DNA of 37,597 bases from a virus: positions 1-37,597 of the IMG/VR virus record IMGVR_UViG_3300029787_000141. One strand, given 5' to 3'. Below, in pieces: positions 27,749-35,480 of this stretch (position 1 is the first letter of the stretch; each line of letters opens with the position of its first letter). A program made the position numbers and the translations under genes. The notes below the pieces were generated by a model, which saw only the letters and a program-made list of their open reading frames with translations, was not told the DNA's origin and did no database searches.

Positions 27749-29909
27749 CCGGTTGCACATCAGCTCTAAAAGTTCCATATCTCCAACTTGTATTAGTTGA
27801 TGTATTAGAAACTTTAAGACTTGCATATCTTGCTCTTGCTCGAGTGTCAACTTTTTTTGTATTGGCATCTACTGTAAAAGGACCTAATGGTGATGACGCT
27901 TCGGTTTCCGCAGGGAAATCTTTCAATAAAATTGATATAGTTGCATTACCTTCAATATCTTTAAAATCAGGTATAAATCTTCTCATTGATAAAAAGAATT
28001 GTCCGTCTCCTCCATCATTTAAATCAAAATCTCCACTTTGAATAAAAGCGGGTATCGCAATTGTAGTTCCGTCATTCATAACTTCATTGCTTCCTATTTC
28101 ATGAGCATAATAAGTTGTGCATCCATTAATATTAGTGACCCCGTTAATAATAGGAAAATTAGGTAAGCCTGTAGCGTTGTATTCAGTTGCATAGGGATTG
28201 TCAAACAGTGTAGCATCGTAATAAGTAGTTCTAGATAGTGATCCCGTTGTCCAAGTATTTTCATCGTAATTATAAGTAACTATTCTATCAACCGCATCTG
28301 ATCCAGCTTTTGGATAAAACCAATTTATTTCGGAGTATAAAGTATTATAACCTGCGTAAATTAATTCACCTGAAGTAAAATTAAGTCCGAGGTCCGTGCC
28401 TGCTGTATCAAAAACAAAGTCTTCTACTAAACAAGGTAAAGATTTAACTGTACCATCATAAACAAAAAATCCTCCTGACTGTCCCATCCAGTACACAGCA
28501 CCATTTACATATTCAATTGCATGCTGTCCTATTAATCCACAGTTAGAACCTACTTGTCTAATAGAAAAAGTAAACGGTGGACCAACAAACTGCATTACAT
28601 AGGCTGAGGTATCAGTACAAATCAAAATGTAATCTTTTGCTTTTGCTGCACCTACTATTTTAGTTCCTGAGTCAAGTCTAAAAGTACCTGCGGTATTGGT
28701 AGACGTAGGAGTATAATCTTGATTGTTTTCTTGATCAGAAAATCTAATAAACATTTTATCTTGAGATCCTGCGTTACCTATATTTGTTTCAGTTCCTAGA
28801 ATAATTAAATGTCTGTCTCTTTCAGAAACAATAGACATTACAGATTTTGTAGGAGCACCAGTTAAGGTTGCTGCTCTTGTTACTAAAGCAGAAGAGTTAG
28901 ATGCAATTGGATTCCAAGTAAACGTCTTACCATTTTTGTTAGTTGCTATTAGTTGTTGGCCAAAATTATCTAATGACCAAGACGCAGGGTCTAGAATAAC
29001 AGTAGATTCAGTGGTTGCTTCACCCCATCCGATATAATCTGTAGCGTTAGTTACCGTTTCACCATTGCTGTGAGATGATCTAGTTGAGCCAGAAGCACCC
29101 CTCGATATTCCTGTAAGATCATTACCAGCAACTCCAGAATATGTTATGAGTTCAGCTCCTATTTCAACAGTCCCTGAAGTAGGAAATCCGGTAGTGTCAA
29201 TTAAAGTAATGTTAGTAGCGGATCCGTTGTTACCGTTAGCGTCATCAGCTAAAGCACCGTCAAGTGTTGTTGCAACAGCTGAGTTGACTGAACCTCCGTA
29301 TAATCCAGTGCCCCATCCATAACCAAACGTTTGAGTTAAGGGTCCAAATCCGACATATGGATTTATATCCACAGTTCCTGAAGCTGTAAAAGTTCCCGCA
29401 GCTTGTTTAGTAATAGATATTGTAAAAGTATTAGCAGTTACAGGTGTTAAAACTTCAAAAGGGTTTGCCTCTAATTCTGCTGCTGTATATCCGCTGCTAC
29501 CTGGTGGAGTTACATTTGATAAAGTAATTAAGTCTCCTGCGATCAGACCATGTGAAGTCTTATTAACTGTAATAGTTTGAGGTGAAGATAAACTGCTGAC
29601 GGTTAAGGTTGCACCAGTTTTTGCTGTATCAAGTGGAGTGATATCGTAGAATGCACCAGAGTAATAAACAAATAAAGCTTTGTTTGTGCCTACGGCAGCA
29701 TAAATTCTTCCATCTAAGTCAGCCCAAACATGTTGCTCTCTAGCTGCACCTACTAATAAATTATTAGTTATCTGTTCATAACCACCGATTTTTTCAGGTA
29801 GACCATATCTAAACCTTACAAAGTCTCCATCGATCCATTGCCCTTCGGCACCTGTCTCGGTAACTTGTTTATTAAAACCAGGTTGAATTACTACATTTCT
29901 TAATGCCAT
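27735..29909 (-). CDS. large tail protein, probable nozzle or hub (P22 gp10/T7 gp12 role)
   Basis: A 724-residue beta-rich protein. The first 60 residues (Pro-Gly-Phe-Asn-Lys-Gln-Val-Thr, then Trp-Ile-Asp-Gly-Asp-Phe-Val-Arg-Phe-Arg-Tyr-Gly) are the start of a common marine podovirus structural protein. Long Thr/Ser/Gly-rich stretches follow, with inserted beta domains at about 95-165 and 220-285 (Ile-Gly-Ala-Glu-Leu-Ile-Thr-Tyr and Gly-Ile-Ser-Arg-Gly-Ala-Ser-Gly). The C-terminal part has a propeller-like feel. With a P22 gp4-type adaptor in the same transcript, a nozzle or packaged-DNA stabilising role is likely. TATAAT lies five bases before the ATG on the minus strand, a possible separate promoter. 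Confidence 0.7.
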   Translation of the reverse strand: MALRNVVIQPGFNKQVTETGAEGQWIDGDFVRFRYGLPEKIGGYEQITNNLLVGAAREQHVWADLDGRIYAAVGTNKALFVYYSGAFYDITPLDTAKTGATLTVSSLSSPQTITVNKTSHGLIAGDLITLSNVTPPGSSGYTAAELEANPFEVLTPVTANTFTISITKQAAGTFTASGTVDINPYVGFGPLTQTFGYGWGTGLYGGSVNSAVATTLDGALADDANGNNGSATNITLIDTTGFPTSGTVEIGAELITYSGVAGNDLTGISRGASGSTRSSHSNGETVTNATDYIGWGEATTESTVILDPASWSLDNFGQQLIATNKNGKTFTWNPIASNSSALVTRAATLTGAPTKSVMSIVSERDRHLIILGTETNIGNAGSQDKMFIRFSDQENNQDYTPTSTNTAGTFRLDSGTKIVGAAKAKDYILICTDTSAYVMQFVGPPFTFSIRQVGSNCGLIGQHAIEYVNGAVYWMGQSGGFFVYDGTVKSLPCLVEDFVFDTAGTDLGLNFTSGELIYAGYNTLYSEINWFYPKAGSDAVDRIVTYNYDENTWTTGSLSRTTYYDATLFDNPYATEYNATGLPNFPIINGVTNINGCTTYYAHEIGSNEVMNDGTTIAIPAFIQSGDFDLNDGGDGQFFLSMRRFIPDFKDIEGNATISILLKDFPAETEASSPLGPFTVDANTKKVDTRARARYASLKVSNTSTNTSWRYGTFRADVQPDGQR

Positions 29910-29939
29910 AACCTATTATACCAAAAAAAAGAGGTTTGT

Positions 29940-30503
29940 TTAAGGTCTTAAAGTAGCATAATCATTAAGCTGAGGATAGCCTACATCCTGTCTTTTATCA
30001 TATTTCCAATCTTTATTTTTACCATTTGCATCAATATAATGTAAAAAAACTTGAGATTGCCCATCGCCTTTAAACTCTGCTCTTTCATGTTCAATATCAC
30101 ATCCTTTATAAATAACTGCATCTCCAGGAGGAATGTCTATCCATGTTTTATTCATACGAATTGGCCATTTTTCACCCGTTGAATATAAAGTAACAGTGAC
30201 TGAGTATTCACAGGAAGGTCTATCTGTGTGTGGTCTTAAAGTAGCGTTTCTAGTGTACATCCTCCAAAATGAGTATGTAGGAAAAAGTTTTAAACCAGTT
30301 TCTTTTTCCATTAAAGGAAGTTTGGTTTTTAACAAAGACTCAAATACTTTATCATGATAAACAAAAGTATCTAAAGTGTCACTTAACTCTCCTGTATCAA
30401 AATTTTCAGTATTAAATCTATGAAATATTTTTGTATACTCTTGAAGTAAAACTAATTCTTCTGGAGTTAAAAATCCTTTTACATATTTATATTCTTTTAT
30501 CAT
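29940..30503 (-). CDS. 2OG-Fe(II) oxygenase
   Basis: A 187-residue protein from ATG 30503, which shares ATGA with the upstream stop; ATG 30512 is possible. The core has Phe-Trp-Arg-Met-Tyr, Leu-Arg-Pro-His-Thr-Asp-Arg-Pro-Ser (H92, D94), Tyr-Ser-Val-Thr-Val-Thr-Leu-Tyr, Pro-Pro-Gly-Asp-Ala-Val-Ile-Tyr-Lys-Gly-Cys, and Ile-Glu-His-Glu-Arg (H139), followed by Gln-Val-Phe-Leu-His-Tyr. This is a clear HxD...H iron site in a family common in marine phages. The usual distal arginine is not obvious, so the 2-oxoglutarate anchor may differ. The substrate is unknown. Confidence 0.78.
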   Translation of the reverse strand: MIKEYKYVKGFLTPEELVLLQEYTKIFHRFNTENFDTGELSDTLDTFVYHDKVFESLLKTKLPLMEKETGLKLFPTYSFWRMYTRNATLRPHTDRPSCEYSVTVTLYSTGEKWPIRMNKTWIDIPPGDAVIYKGCDIEHERAEFKGDGQSQVFLHYIDANGKNKDWKYDKRQDVGYPQLNDYATLRP

Positions 30504-31093
30504 CTCGCCCATGCTACTATACTATATCTAGTTCCTTCCGTTATTGGTTCAACCATATGTGGGTATAAAAAATTACTAGGCCATATTAACATAGAATTTG
30601 GTTTTGTTTTAGATCTATGAAATTCTTTTCCATGCATTGACCAAACTAAATCTCCACCTTTGTAATCGTTATTTAATCTCCAAATAAAACTTAATGTACG
30701 TGGTATTTCGAAATGATCATCTACATGAGTTATGTAATGACCGCCTGGTTCATATTTAAGTAATTGCATATCATAAACACTTTTTATAGAAGTTAACGGG
30801 TGCATACTTTTATATCGGTGACATGCTTGAGTAAATATATTATGAACAAGATTGCACCAGTGTTGATCGGTAATTGATTCATTCAAATTTGTTAATGAAA
30901 AATTTTTAGTATTTCTAATTTTTTTGTTTTCACCTTCTTTACCTTTGCCAGCGTTTATAATTGTAGCTGCATTGAAAGCCCCTTGTGAATCTTTAAAAGA
31001 TACATACTTTAAAAGTGCAGCGCATTGTGGAATCCCCATCACTTTTTCTATTTCCATTATATGATCTTTTAAGTGAAATTTTTCTTGTTCCAT
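30500..31093 (-). CDS. 2OG-Fe(II) oxygenase, prolyl hydroxylase-like
   Basis: A 197-residue protein with Leu-Leu-Lys-Tyr-Glu-Pro-Gly-Gly-His-Tyr-Ile-Thr-His-Val-Asp (H123, D125), Arg-Thr-Leu-Ser-Phe-Ile-Trp-Arg-Leu-Asn, Lys-Gly-Gly-Asp-Leu-Val-Trp, and Tyr-Pro-His-Met-Val-Glu-Pro-Ile (H179) followed by Gly-Thr-Arg-Tyr-Ser-Ile-Val (R189). This is the complete set for a prolyl 4-hydroxylase-type 2OG-Fe(II) enzyme. An N-terminal helical region of about 100 residues is unassigned. It overlaps the DUF6065-like gene by 25 bases. Confidence 0.85.
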   Translation of the reverse strand: MEQEKFHLKDHIMEIEKVMGIPQCAALLKYVSFKDSQGAFNAATIINAGKGKEGENKKIRNTKNFSLTNLNESITDQHWCNLVHNIFTQACHRYKSMHPLTSIKSVYDMQLLKYEPGGHYITHVDDHFEIPRTLSFIWRLNNDYKGGDLVWSMHGKEFHRSKTKPNSMLIWPSNFLYPHMVEPITEGTRYSIVAWAR

Positions 31094-31800
31094 GTTTGTT
31101 TCTTATATTTATGTTGAAATCTAGTCAACCATTTAAACCAGTATTTGTCACTAGTTTTTTGTAAATTAGAATTATCTTTTATAACCATTTTCCATGACTC
31201 TCTTTTAAAAGGTATGCATTGAGCAAAAATAATACCTTTTTTTAAAACAGTATCTAATGTTTGATATTTGTCTCCATTCACAACATAAGGAAAATTTATA
31301 TTCATCGGATATGTATCCGTGTCTACTATACCAGGGATAATACTAAATCTATCATCGTTATTATTCATTGGAGGTAAAAACAAACACGAATAGCCTGGTT
31401 CAGTTTTTATAACCCATGGAAAAATAATTTTTTGTATAGTGGTATTTCTATTTCTATTTAATATGGGTGAGCCTTCTAATTGAAATCTAGGATGAACACT
31501 ATCATCTCGTGTTTGAAGATTTAAATTAAATTTTTTAATAAAATCAGGATCAGTTGAAAATGGACAACTAGCTTTTGTAGTGCCTTCTTTGTTAAAATTT
31601 AATTCAATATCTGAAGGAAGTTTAAGACCGTACCCTGCCATCAAAGTATCTAAAAATGGCATACAATTTTTTACTGTATTTTGTTTGCCTGATATTTTTT
31701 TAAACCAATCTGGTATAAATTTTTTAATAGGTTCAGGGTGATTATCTTTATCGCTAAGAACAATTTTTGGAGCAATAAACTCTATTACATTTGAGAGCAT
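31069..31800 (-). CDS. DUF6065-like protein
   Basis: A 243-residue protein. The segment Phe-Pro-Trp-Val-Ile-Lys-Thr-Glu-Pro-Gly-Tyr-Ser-Cys-Leu-Phe, then Ile-Pro-Gly-Ile-Val-Asp-Thr-Asp, then Ile-Phe-Ala-Gln-Cys-Ile-Pro-Phe resembles the core of DUF6065 proteins ('TPPGYS ... G-x-V-x-T-D ... P-F-x-Q-x-x-P'). These are found beside oxygenase genes in cyanophages and other marine phages; a beta-barrel fold is likely but activity is unknown. The N-terminal third includes Ile-Pro-Asp-Trp-Phe-Lys-Lys. It stands at the head of the first oxygenase pair. Confidence 0.6.
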   Translation of the reverse strand: MLSNVIEFIAPKIVLSDKDNHPEPIKKFIPDWFKKISGKQNTVKNCMPFLDTLMAGYGLKLPSDIELNFNKEGTTKASCPFSTDPDFIKKFNLNLQTRDDSVHPRFQLEGSPILNRNRNTTIQKIIFPWVIKTEPGYSCLFLPPMNNNDDRFSIIPGIVDTDTYPMNINFPYVVNGDKYQTLDTVLKKGIIFAQCIPFKRESWKMVIKDNSNLQKTSDKYWFKWLTRFQHKYKKQTWNKKNFT

Positions 31801-31832
31801 TCAAATGTTATATAATGAAATGTAAGATTTTA

Positions 31833-32303
31833 CTATGGTAATCTTTTAATATTTTTCCAAGTTGAAATACCGTCTCCAACAAGACCTGCTAAAGGGTGTG
31901 TACCAGCTTGAGGCCAAGTTTTGCTACCTAAATCAATAGCAAGTAACTCATCTCTGTAAGATGTCCATGATGCTTTTACAGCATCGCCTGCTATTTTAGC
32001 TTCTTTAGATCCTAACCAATTATTGATATCTGAAACATAGCCATCGATAGCATCTTGTGCGTGTTCTTGAGTTGCTTCTAGAGTAGCATCATTTTCATTG
32101 TCCCAAACTAGACTGCCATCTCTTAATTCACAAGCTTGTGTTACATCATGTTCTTTTGCAAAATCTGCATCACTTACTTCAACATAAGTGACTGTTCTGC
32201 CAAAAGCAGCATCAACTGATTCGCATACAGCTTTTTCTGCATCTGAATCACAATGATGATCGCAGTTGCCTGAGTTATTTCTAAATCCTAAATATTTTGC
32301 CAT
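31833..32303 (-). CDS. probable tail fibre assembly chaperone or accessory protein
   Basis: A 156-residue acidic protein. The N-terminus has Asn-Asn-Ser-Gly-Asn-Cys-Asp-His-His-Cys-Asp, a possible metal-binding cluster. The C-terminal third contains Trp-Thr-Ser-Tyr-Arg-Asp-Glu-Leu-Leu-Ala-Ile-Asp followed by Thr-Trp-Pro. That resembles the 'W-x-x-Y-R-x-x-L ... W-P' end of phage tail fibre assembly chaperones. It directly follows the tail fibre gene, the usual place for such chaperones. AGGAG lies just upstream of the ATG. The function is inferred from this pattern and position. Confidence 0.55.
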   Translation of the reverse strand: MAKYLGFRNNSGNCDHHCDSDAEKAVCESVDAAFGRTVTYVEVSDADFAKEHDVTQACELRDGSLVWDNENDATLEATQEHAQDAIDGYVSDINNWLGSKEAKIAGDAVKASWTSYRDELLAIDLGSKTWPQAGTHPLAGLVGDGISTWKNIKRLP

Positions 32304-32312
32304 CTCTTACTC

Positions 32313-33683
32313 CTATTCTACAATTACACCAAGAAAAGCATTTCCTTGACCTGTTTGACCTGAACTTGCTCCTGGAGGTGAACCTTCACCACCTTGGTTT
32401 AAACCTAAACTTCTATCTCCTGGAGGTAATCCAAAAACAGCAGCTGTACACTGTCCAATAATTTTTTGGTTAGCAGTCAATACTAAGTTATTTGTTAAAG
32501 TGCCGTCACTACCTAAGTTAGGTGCAAAACTGTTTGTTGGAGCAAAAGGTGCAAAGTTAATAGTCGCTGCTGGGTTTGTTGTTGGTAAACTTTGACCTTG
32601 GCTTGGCCCTCCGCCACCTGAGTTTGGACCTCTATTTCCGCCCGGTCCTGCATTTCCTCCTGGTGCTTCTATAAAATTTGTAAACGTTGTAGCATTACCG
32701 GCTTGACCTGGATTTGGCCCAGTGTTACCGCCAGCTCCATTTTGTCCTAATGAATATGGTTGTACAGAGTAAGCTCCGGCTAAAGTTGTAGTGAAATAAC
32801 AAACTTGACCAGCAGATCCTCTTCCGCCACCTACAGTTGGAGCACCATTTTGGCCTTGGTTTCCACCGCCACCGCCTGCTCCGCCTTGACAAAAAATATG
32901 TAGAGTTGCTGCTGATGGAATTGCATCACCGTGATTTTGTAAAATTCCTGTATCACCAGTACCCTCGATAAAAAAGAATTCTGTTAAAGCTGCTACTTGA
33001 CCTGAAGATGCAGATGTTAATCTACCTTGTTGGTCAACTGTGATACTAGCTAAAGTATAAGAACCTGGAGTTACAGCTGTGTCTGAAAGTTTTGCAGGAG
33101 TAATTGCTGCGTCTGCAACTTTAGCAGTAACAACTTGGTTTGCTGAAATCTTAGCAGATAAAACCGCATTGTCTGCAATTTTAGTTGTCGTTACAGCGTT
33201 AGCTGAAATTTTAGCAGCAGTTATTGCGTTAGCTTCTATTTGTGCACTAGCAATAGTGCCTCCCATAGTATTTAATGAAATTTCATTTAAATTTGTTCCG
33301 TCAGCATATGCACCAAAAATTTTTGATGAGTCACAAGTAAAACCAGTCCCTGAAGATGTTTTAATTGTTAAGTTTGTAGCTGCTGATACCGCTGAACAAT
33401 CGAATATGTAATATTTTTCTATGCCATCAGGAATACTTACAGTTGTTGCGCCTGATAAAGTAATTGTAGCAAATTTAATTACCATGTTACGAGCATTTGA
33501 TAATGCTGCGTTTGACATAACCAGATTGACGTTACCACCATCTGATAAAGTTACTTGTTCAAAACCCGCTACTGCTTGTTGTACTAAATTTAAGTTTGTA
33601 TTAGTTTTATCACCCCATTGACCAGCGTTTTCACCTGTTACCATCAATTCTAGTTTCAGGTCTGTAGAAAAACTTGATGTCAT
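32313..33683 (-). CDS. tail fibre with glycine-rich tip
   Basis: A 456-residue protein. The N-terminal 60 residues (Leu-Glu-Leu-Met-Val-Thr-Gly-Glu-Asn-Ala-Gly-Gln-Trp-Gly) are a common virion-attachment segment of marine phage fibres. Residues about 145-200 repeat an Asn-Ala-(Ile/Val)-Thr-x-x-Lys-Ile unit, expected to form a trimeric coiled coil. The C-terminal 200 residues include runs of glycine and Gly-Asn-x-Gly, the loop-rich glycine domain of adhesins, ending in a beta strand (Phe-Leu-Gly-Val-Ile-Val). Such tips often set host range. A promoter with ideal spacing lies 20-50 bases upstream, and AAGGAG precedes the ATG. Confidence 0.85.
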   Translation of the reverse strand: MTSSFSTDLKLELMVTGENAGQWGDKTNTNLNLVQQAVAGFEQVTLSDGGNVNLVMSNAALSNARNMVIKFATITLSGATTVSIPDGIEKYYIFDCSAVSAATNLTIKTSSGTGFTCDSSKIFGAYADGTNLNEISLNTMGGTIASAQIEANAITAAKISANAVTTTKIADNAVLSAKISANQVVTAKVADAAITPAKLSDTAVTPGSYTLASITVDQQGRLTSASSGQVAALTEFFFIEGTGDTGILQNHGDAIPSAATLHIFCQGGAGGGGGNQGQNGAPTVGGGRGSAGQVCYFTTTLAGAYSVQPYSLGQNGAGGNTGPNPGQAGNATTFTNFIEAPGGNAGPGGNRGPNSGGGGPSQGQSLPTTNPAATINFAPFAPTNSFAPNLGSDGTLTNNLVLTANQKIIGQCTAAVFGLPPGDRSLGLNQGGEGSPPGASSGQTGQGNAFLGVIVE

Positions 33684-33705
33684 ATTTTTTTCTCCTTAAA
33701 ATCTT

Positions 33706-33734
33706 ATTATAATAAATTTATGCTGCAAGATCAA
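33706..33734 (-). promoter_or_regulatory. sigma70-like promoter for the tail fibre gene
   Basis: On the minus strand TTGATC (33734-33729), a 17-base spacer and a perfect TATAAT (33711-33706) are followed by a predicted start near 33699, then AAGGAG (33697-33692) and ATG at 33683. It overlaps the last codons of the Trp-Gly repeat gene. It is the best-formed promoter seen in the window. Confidence 0.6.
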
Positions 33735-35016
33735 CCTCAGTCCAAGTGTTATTTACACCTAAATCAATTTCTTGCCATGAGAATATATTAGGGGTATTGG
33801 TAGCCGCTGTCAATGCTATGCCAGTTAAAGTAACTTTTCCATCTCCAGTAATAGATGGGATAGATCCCACATTTATTGTTGCTTGAATGCCAGAAACACC
33901 CACTATTTGTGTAGGTATTGGACCTTCATTTCCAATAGAAATTGTTGCCTCTACACCAGTTGGTGATTCAACAGTATTTTGTTGTAGACTTGCAGGAGTG
34001 AATCCTAAAGTCATTTCTACCATAGTAACATCGACTGGTGTTTTTAATCCACCTACAGCTTGACCTACAGCTAGTGTTCCTTGTACTCCAGTTAATATAC
34101 CAGTAAATCCATCACCGTTAATTTCGTCAATTCCAGAGGTAGCTGTGACCATTGCATTTTCAGTTGCGTTAACAAAAATGTTTCCGTCAATTTGAATTGC
34201 AACACCAGCACCATTTAATGATAGTTGTAAAGAACCTAAAGGATTATCTGGTACAACAAAAGTGAAATCTGTTCTCGGTGTTTCATTACCAATAGAAGCA
34301 GTAAGATTTTGTCCTTGAGCAAATGCTGAAAATTCAGAACCCCAAGATCCATTACCCCAACCGTTTGCACCCCAACCTGCATTAATTTCAGCTGTTATTG
34401 ATACACTACCTAATGATGATGTCATAGGTAATTGACCTAAAAGAACGGTTCCAAAAATACCCCATGAGCTTGATCCCCAAGTATCTCTACCCCAACCATC
34501 AGAAGCTTGCGCATACGCAAGTGTTCCTAATGCTGTGGTCATTCCAAGATTAGTTGGACTTATTACAACTACATTTGTAATTAATTCACCCCAGTAGTTT
34601 TCACCCCAGGAGTCTCCACCCCAACCTTGATTTACGACACCTTCAGCTGCTACGGTTCCTATTGACGTAGATAAGCCAAAGCTATTTGCTAATACACTGC
34701 CAGCAATACCCCAAGAACCTCTTCCCCACGTTCTTGAACCCCATCCTTCTTCAGATGCAGCATAATCAAGTGTTCCGATAGATGAAGTTAAACTAATTCC
34801 AGATACGATCGCTACTTCTGGCTGTAGATTGCCCCAAAGGTTTTCACCCCAAGTGTCTCCACCCCAACCTTGTTCGATTGTTCCTTCAGCAGTAAATGAT
34901 GAACTTAATAATGTGCTTATTCCTGGAGCTTCACTGAAACTTCCTGATCCCCAAGAGCTGGTTCCCCAACCTGTGAAAGATCCCGGTGTACTTACAACAA
35001 CAGTAATATCAGCCAC
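33718..35016 (-). CDS. Trp-Gly repeat protein, probable tail fibre or adhesin component
   Basis: A 432-residue protein. Six units of the form Gly-Trp-Gly-x-x-x-Trp-Gly-x-x-x-(Trp/Phe)-(Gly/Ser) start at about residues 16, 50, 91, 131, 174 and 214. Each is followed by a segment including (Leu/Phe)-x-x-(Ser/Thr)-(Ser/Ala)-(Ile/Leu)-Gly. Units alternate between a Gly-x-Gly-Ser-Trp-Gly type and a Gly-Glu-Asn-x-Trp-Gly type. The last 200 residues carry shorter repeats of strands around Ile-Gly-Asn/Gly-Ser. The layout predicts a repetitive beta structure with exposed tryptophans, as in receptor- or sugar-binding fibres. GGAGG lies upstream of the ATG. It sits between the small structural protein and the tail fibre genes. 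Confidence 0.65.
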   Translation of the reverse strand: MADITVVVSTPGSFTGWGTSSWGSGSFSEAPGISTLLSSSFTAEGTIEQGWGGDTWGENLWGNLQPEVAIVSGISLTSSIGTLDYAASEEGWGSRTWGRGSWGIAGSVLANSFGLSTSIGTVAAEGVVNQGWGGDSWGENYWGELITNVVVISPTNLGMTTALGTLAYAQASDGWGRDTWGSSSWGIFGTVLLGQLPMTSSLGSVSITAEINAGWGANGWGNGSWGSEFSAFAQGQNLTASIGNETPRTDFTFVVPDNPLGSLQLSLNGAGVAIQIDGNIFVNATENAMVTATSGIDEINGDGFTGILTGVQGTLAVGQAVGGLKTPVDVTMVEMTLGFTPASLQQNTVESPTGVEATISIGNEGPIPTQIVGVSGIQATINVGSIPSITGDGKVTLTGIALTAATNTPNIFSWQEIDLGVNNTWTEVDLAA

Positions 35017-35033
35017 CGGGGTCCTCCTTTAAA

Positions 35034-35468
35034 TTAAGATATTCTTAGTATAGATGCCGAAGTTGTAAATGCTGGGAATTGAATTGTAAATGTTCCAGCA
35101 GTCGCTGTTTTATCTCCGCCAAAATCTAATACACATACAGCTTTGTTAGTAGCTGAAGTGTTATAAATCAATGCTCCTCTTGCAGTTAAAGTTACGTTAG
35201 TAAAAGATAGATCAGAAAAATCTGTAATCGCTACAGATGATGAAACTGAAGTACCAGTGTTTACTAAAAGTTTTCCGCCAGAAGTATATCCTGCTGGAGA
35301 AGTAACTTGACCACCAGTCGTGAATGAAGTTGTTGATTTTCCTAAAGTAGCCGTTGAAATATACATTGCTAAATTGAATTTATTTCCACCGGGGTTACTA
35401 AAATTGTGCACTGCTTCAAGAAGCTCTTTCTTGAAAGAGTTGCATATTGCGTTAGTTGTTATTGCCAT
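35034..35468 (-). CDS. small beta-rich structural protein
   Basis: A 144-residue protein. After a helical N-terminus (Phe-Lys-Lys-Glu-Leu-Leu-Glu-Ala-Val-His-Asn-Phe) it is Ser/Thr/Gly-rich with alternating hydrophobic residues, e.g. Leu-Thr-Ala-Arg-Gly-Ala-Leu-Ile-Tyr and Phe-Thr-Ile-Gln-Phe-Pro-Ala-Phe. Proteins of this layout occur in marine phage tail modules, where they may be small fibre-base or decoration proteins. AAGGAGG lies five bases before the ATG. Precise role unknown. Confidence 0.65.
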   Translation of the reverse strand: MAITTNAICNSFKKELLEAVHNFSNPGGNKFNLAMYISTATLGKSTTSFTTGGQVTSPAGYTSGGKLLVNTGTSVSSSVAITDFSDLSFTNVTLTARGALIYNTSATNKAVCVLDFGGDKTATAGTFTIQFPAFTTSASILRIS

Positions 35469-35480
35469 TTGGCCTCCTTA

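Noticed and set aside
27559-28041. Plus-strand frame of 160 codons
   Set aside because: It lies opposite the end of the nozzle-like gene and the oxygenase gene, has no ribosome binding site or recognisable protein pattern, and is a shadow of the coding strand.
33079-33411. Plus-strand frame of 110 codons inside the tail fibre gene
   Set aside because: Mirrors the regular coiled-coil repeats on the minus strand; no start signals.
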